DNA of 10,000 bases from Halisarca cf. caerulea (Eukaryota; Porifera; Demospongiae; Chondrillida; Halisarcidae). The position numbers and the translations under genes are program-made. Where the stretch lies: the NCBI GenBank assembly GCA_963170055.1, contig CAUJGJ010000277.1:1455901-1465900 (forward strand), read 5' to 3'. Positions 8,076-10,000 of this stretch are shown piece after piece (the first letter of the stretch is position 1; the number at the start of each line of letters is the position of its first letter). Under the pieces are notes generated by a model. The model saw nothing but the letters and a program-made list of their open reading frames with translations. It ran no database searches and had not been told where the DNA came from.

Positions 8076-8330
8076 TTATAAAATCATTCTACGCGCCTTC
8101 GAAAAAAATTCACAGTCTCCAGTTCTCGTAGGATAGGTTACTTCTGGCATACGAGGCATGCACTTGCATTTGGTTGGCTGCAAATGCCGCACGGTTTCTT
8201 GTGGCTTCACGTGACTTGTATATACGGGTACGGGTGCTTGGGAGGACGCCATTTTATCTCTAACGCGTGCGCGCTTCGCGCGGCGGCGGTGCGATTTCAA
8301 ACCAAAGAGCGCGAAACCTACATCGACCAG
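8076..8330. promoter_or_regulatory. CpG-rich promoter region upstream of the FREM2-like gene
   Basis: CpG is dense here (for example CGCGTGCGCGCTTCGCGCGG at 8263-8282), while most of the window has few CpGs; the enrichment extends into exon 1 to about 7490. Recognisable sites are an AT-rich TATA-like block at 8076-8083 (TATAAAA on the plus strand, TTTTATAA on the minus), a palindromic E-box TCACGTGA at 8207-8214, a YY1-like AAAATGGCGTC on the minus strand (8255-8245), and an E2F-like GCGCGAAA at 8309-8316. These are motif matches only. The block sits directly before the start codon, which supports a promoter, and it could also fire in the other direction. Confidence 0.6.
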
Positions 8331-8370
8331 CTGGCCACAAAAAACGTAAATGCTCCTACATACATCTTTT

Positions 8371-8375
8371 ATTGG
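8371..8375 (-). promoter_or_regulatory. CCAAT box
   Basis: ATTGG on the plus strand reads CCAAT on the gene strand (GCCAATAAAAGA), about 370 nt upstream of the start codon and just outside the CpG-rich block. NF-Y-type boxes are common at such positions, but a five-base match can arise by chance. Confidence 0.25.
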
Positions 8376-8744
8376 CACAGACTGTGTGAAAGGGTACCAA
8401 ACAAACTTCGTTTCTTTCTGGCACACTCCCAACGAATTGCCACAACTTGCCTACACACACTCTCACAACTAAACCCAAATTTGGTGCCAATATGTTGTAG
8501 TGGGGTAGGGTAAGTTTTTACAGTTACACTGATTTAATACATTGTATTGAAAGGTCTTGTAAGCTTTGGTATAGCCTCTACCAACTAATGACATTGTCTT
8601 CTTGTACACATGTGTACATATACTGAGCCACAAACTCTACAATTATTGTTTGAACATGTGCACTTATGTCAGAGTTTGGAAATTGTCATAACCAGATAGG
8701 TGCACTTATGTGCCTTGCACAGACTGAAACTCACCATGCAATCA

Positions 8745-8863
8745 CACATATGCACACATCCACACCCACACCCCACACACACTGCACACGCAATGAACAC
8801 ACACACACACACACATACACACACTCACACACACACATACACACACACACATACACACACATA
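8745..8863. repeat. CA-rich microsatellite upstream of the gene
   Basis: A compound tract of CA units with CT, TA and GC interruptions, purest at about 8797-8862. It carries no coding signal; the open frames across it are low-complexity. Confidence 0.9.
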
Positions 8864-10000
8864 TACTCTACTTTAGAAGGCTTCTTTGATACTGATATAG
8901 TAGGAGACATTGCTTCAGAATCAGCTTGCAGATACTCCTTGCTACATAGCAGAAGAATTAACATAAGAATGGATGTGAAGGTTGGACACTAACGCATCTT
9001 AATTCAGAGAACAATAGACACAAACAGACAGATGACGATATGCAGTCAATGACAATTATTCTAAACTATATCTTCACTCCATTTGAAAAGGCTGGGCTTC
9101 AATGCACTCGTTGAGGGATCCATGACAAGCGTGGAGAAGAAAGGAGCAATTACAACTGAAAGAGATATGCAATAAACGAGATTGCCTCTCCCTCACTTAC
9201 TTAACACACCACTATCAGTACCGTGAAAACTAAGTGCCAATCCGAGCAAGCACTATGAATGTAGCCAGTACCTCTGTAGTACACAGTGAACCCACTGAAT
9301 GACGGGCACTTCGGTGAGAGCACAAATTTAGCTGTTTTGCATGTTCTTGTAAATGGGGTTTGTCCTCTTTGTGTACTTAAAATCGTATTGGAACTGTAGG
9401 GATGAAATATTCTGACACCCTCCATGATGTGTGAACGTCTGCGATTATTTTTTCACAAAACCCACTCATAATGGGCGTGGCTGGATGTATTGCACAATCA
9501 CTGTGACAAGACTTAAGTAGCACGTGTGCGTGGCAGATGAAGGGAATTGAATACTGCCTGACTCCACACAACCACATTATTATATGCAGCTGTGTGTGCA
9601 TGTAAGGATACCATCAGATATAACAAAAAGCGCTCCATATTTGGACAATGAAATTACCACTATCATGAAATATGATTATTAGCAATCCATGTGTAGGGAT
9701 GACACAAAGCAAAATGGCCGTCCATCCAAGCATTATGGGTATACATGCATTGTATTTGTACTAATAACTCACTGTATGTCGGCTATGTGTGTGTACAGTA
9801 CTAGTATAATAAGTTTAACTGAACACTGAACACAAGGGAGCAGTTGACATGCTATAGTTTTGCATAGTCTGATATTCGTTCCTGTCACATGACAAGGGTT
9901 CTGGCTCTGCAAGACTACCAGCATTGCAGTTTCCATACTGTTAGACAATAGGCTTGCTATGGCATAATATACATTGGGGGCTGTTTAATCACAACATGCG
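8864..10000. other. Intergenic or distant upstream sequence without a recognisable gene
   Basis: No open frame here resembles a known domain, and no tRNA, rRNA or convincing splice-pair was seen. Isolated items are a KLF/Sp1-like GGGCGTGGC at 9474-9482, a YY1-like AAAATGGCCG near 9712 and an AATAAA near 9171 on the plus strand. All are short enough to be chance. The stretch could include introns or UTR of a neighbouring gene. Confidence 0.5.

Noticed and set aside
8184..8513. 109-codon plus-strand frame in the CpG-rich region as a gene
   Set aside because: CpG-rich sequence has few stops, the opposite strand is also open, and the product resembles no known family. Kept only as a possible transcript in the findings.
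8603..8618. Perfect 16-bp palindrome TGTACACATGTGTACA
   Set aside because: It lies in CA/TG-rich sequence where such palindromes arise readily; no context supports a function.
8658..8711. Exact 12-bp direct repeat GTGCACTTATGT, 42 bp apart
   Set aside because: Two short copies only, with no flanking similarity to suggest a mobile element or array.

Overview
The window looks like nuclear DNA from an invertebrate animal. It has spliced exons with good GT/AG junctions, long CA/TG microsatellites, a minisatellite and MITE-like elements, and it lacks operons or bacterial ribosome binding sites. CpG is scarce except around roughly 7490-8330, which spans a promoter and the 5' end of the gene. That pattern suggests a genome with heavy CpG methylation. 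Together with a very divergent matrix protein and TTCGCGAA-containing repeats, it is compatible with a sponge or another early-branching animal, but the species is inferred, not shown.

One gene dominates. It lies on the minus strand, starts at 7999 and runs off the left edge. It encodes the N-terminal part of a secreted extracellular-matrix protein of the FRAS1/FREM family, closest in layout to FREM2 (sea urchin ECM3). Three coding exons can be placed. Exon 1 (7999-4698, 1100 codons plus 2 nt) carries a signal peptide, a FREM2-like N-terminus and a series of degenerate CSPG/NG2 repeats. It stops inside the first strand of a Calx-beta domain. Exon 2 (1399-1113) completes that domain across a phase-2 intron of 3.3 kb. 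Exon 3 (500-102), which has no ATG, encodes a second Calx-beta domain with a FREM-type cysteine pair. Its splice donor is the first GT of a long (GT)n tract. The rest of the gene lies beyond position 1.

Upstream, 8000-8330 is a CpG-rich promoter and leader. It has a TATA-like element, YY1-, E2F- and E-box-like sites, a two-codon upstream ORF and an in-frame stop that fixes the start codon. The region from 8330 to 10000 holds a CA-rich microsatellite and an isolated consensus splice donor on the plus strand, but no convincing gene.

Intron 1 (1400-4697) is rich in structure. It contains three X-box-like (RFX-type) palindromes, a long CA tract, an 11-copy minisatellite of 17-19 bp, and next to it a pogo/Tigger-like MITE with TA flanks that encloses a second inverted-repeat unit flanked by GTAC. 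It also has a potential G-quadruplex, a C14 run and an 11-bp inverted repeat. No bacterial-style system, CRISPR array, tRNA or rRNA was seen.
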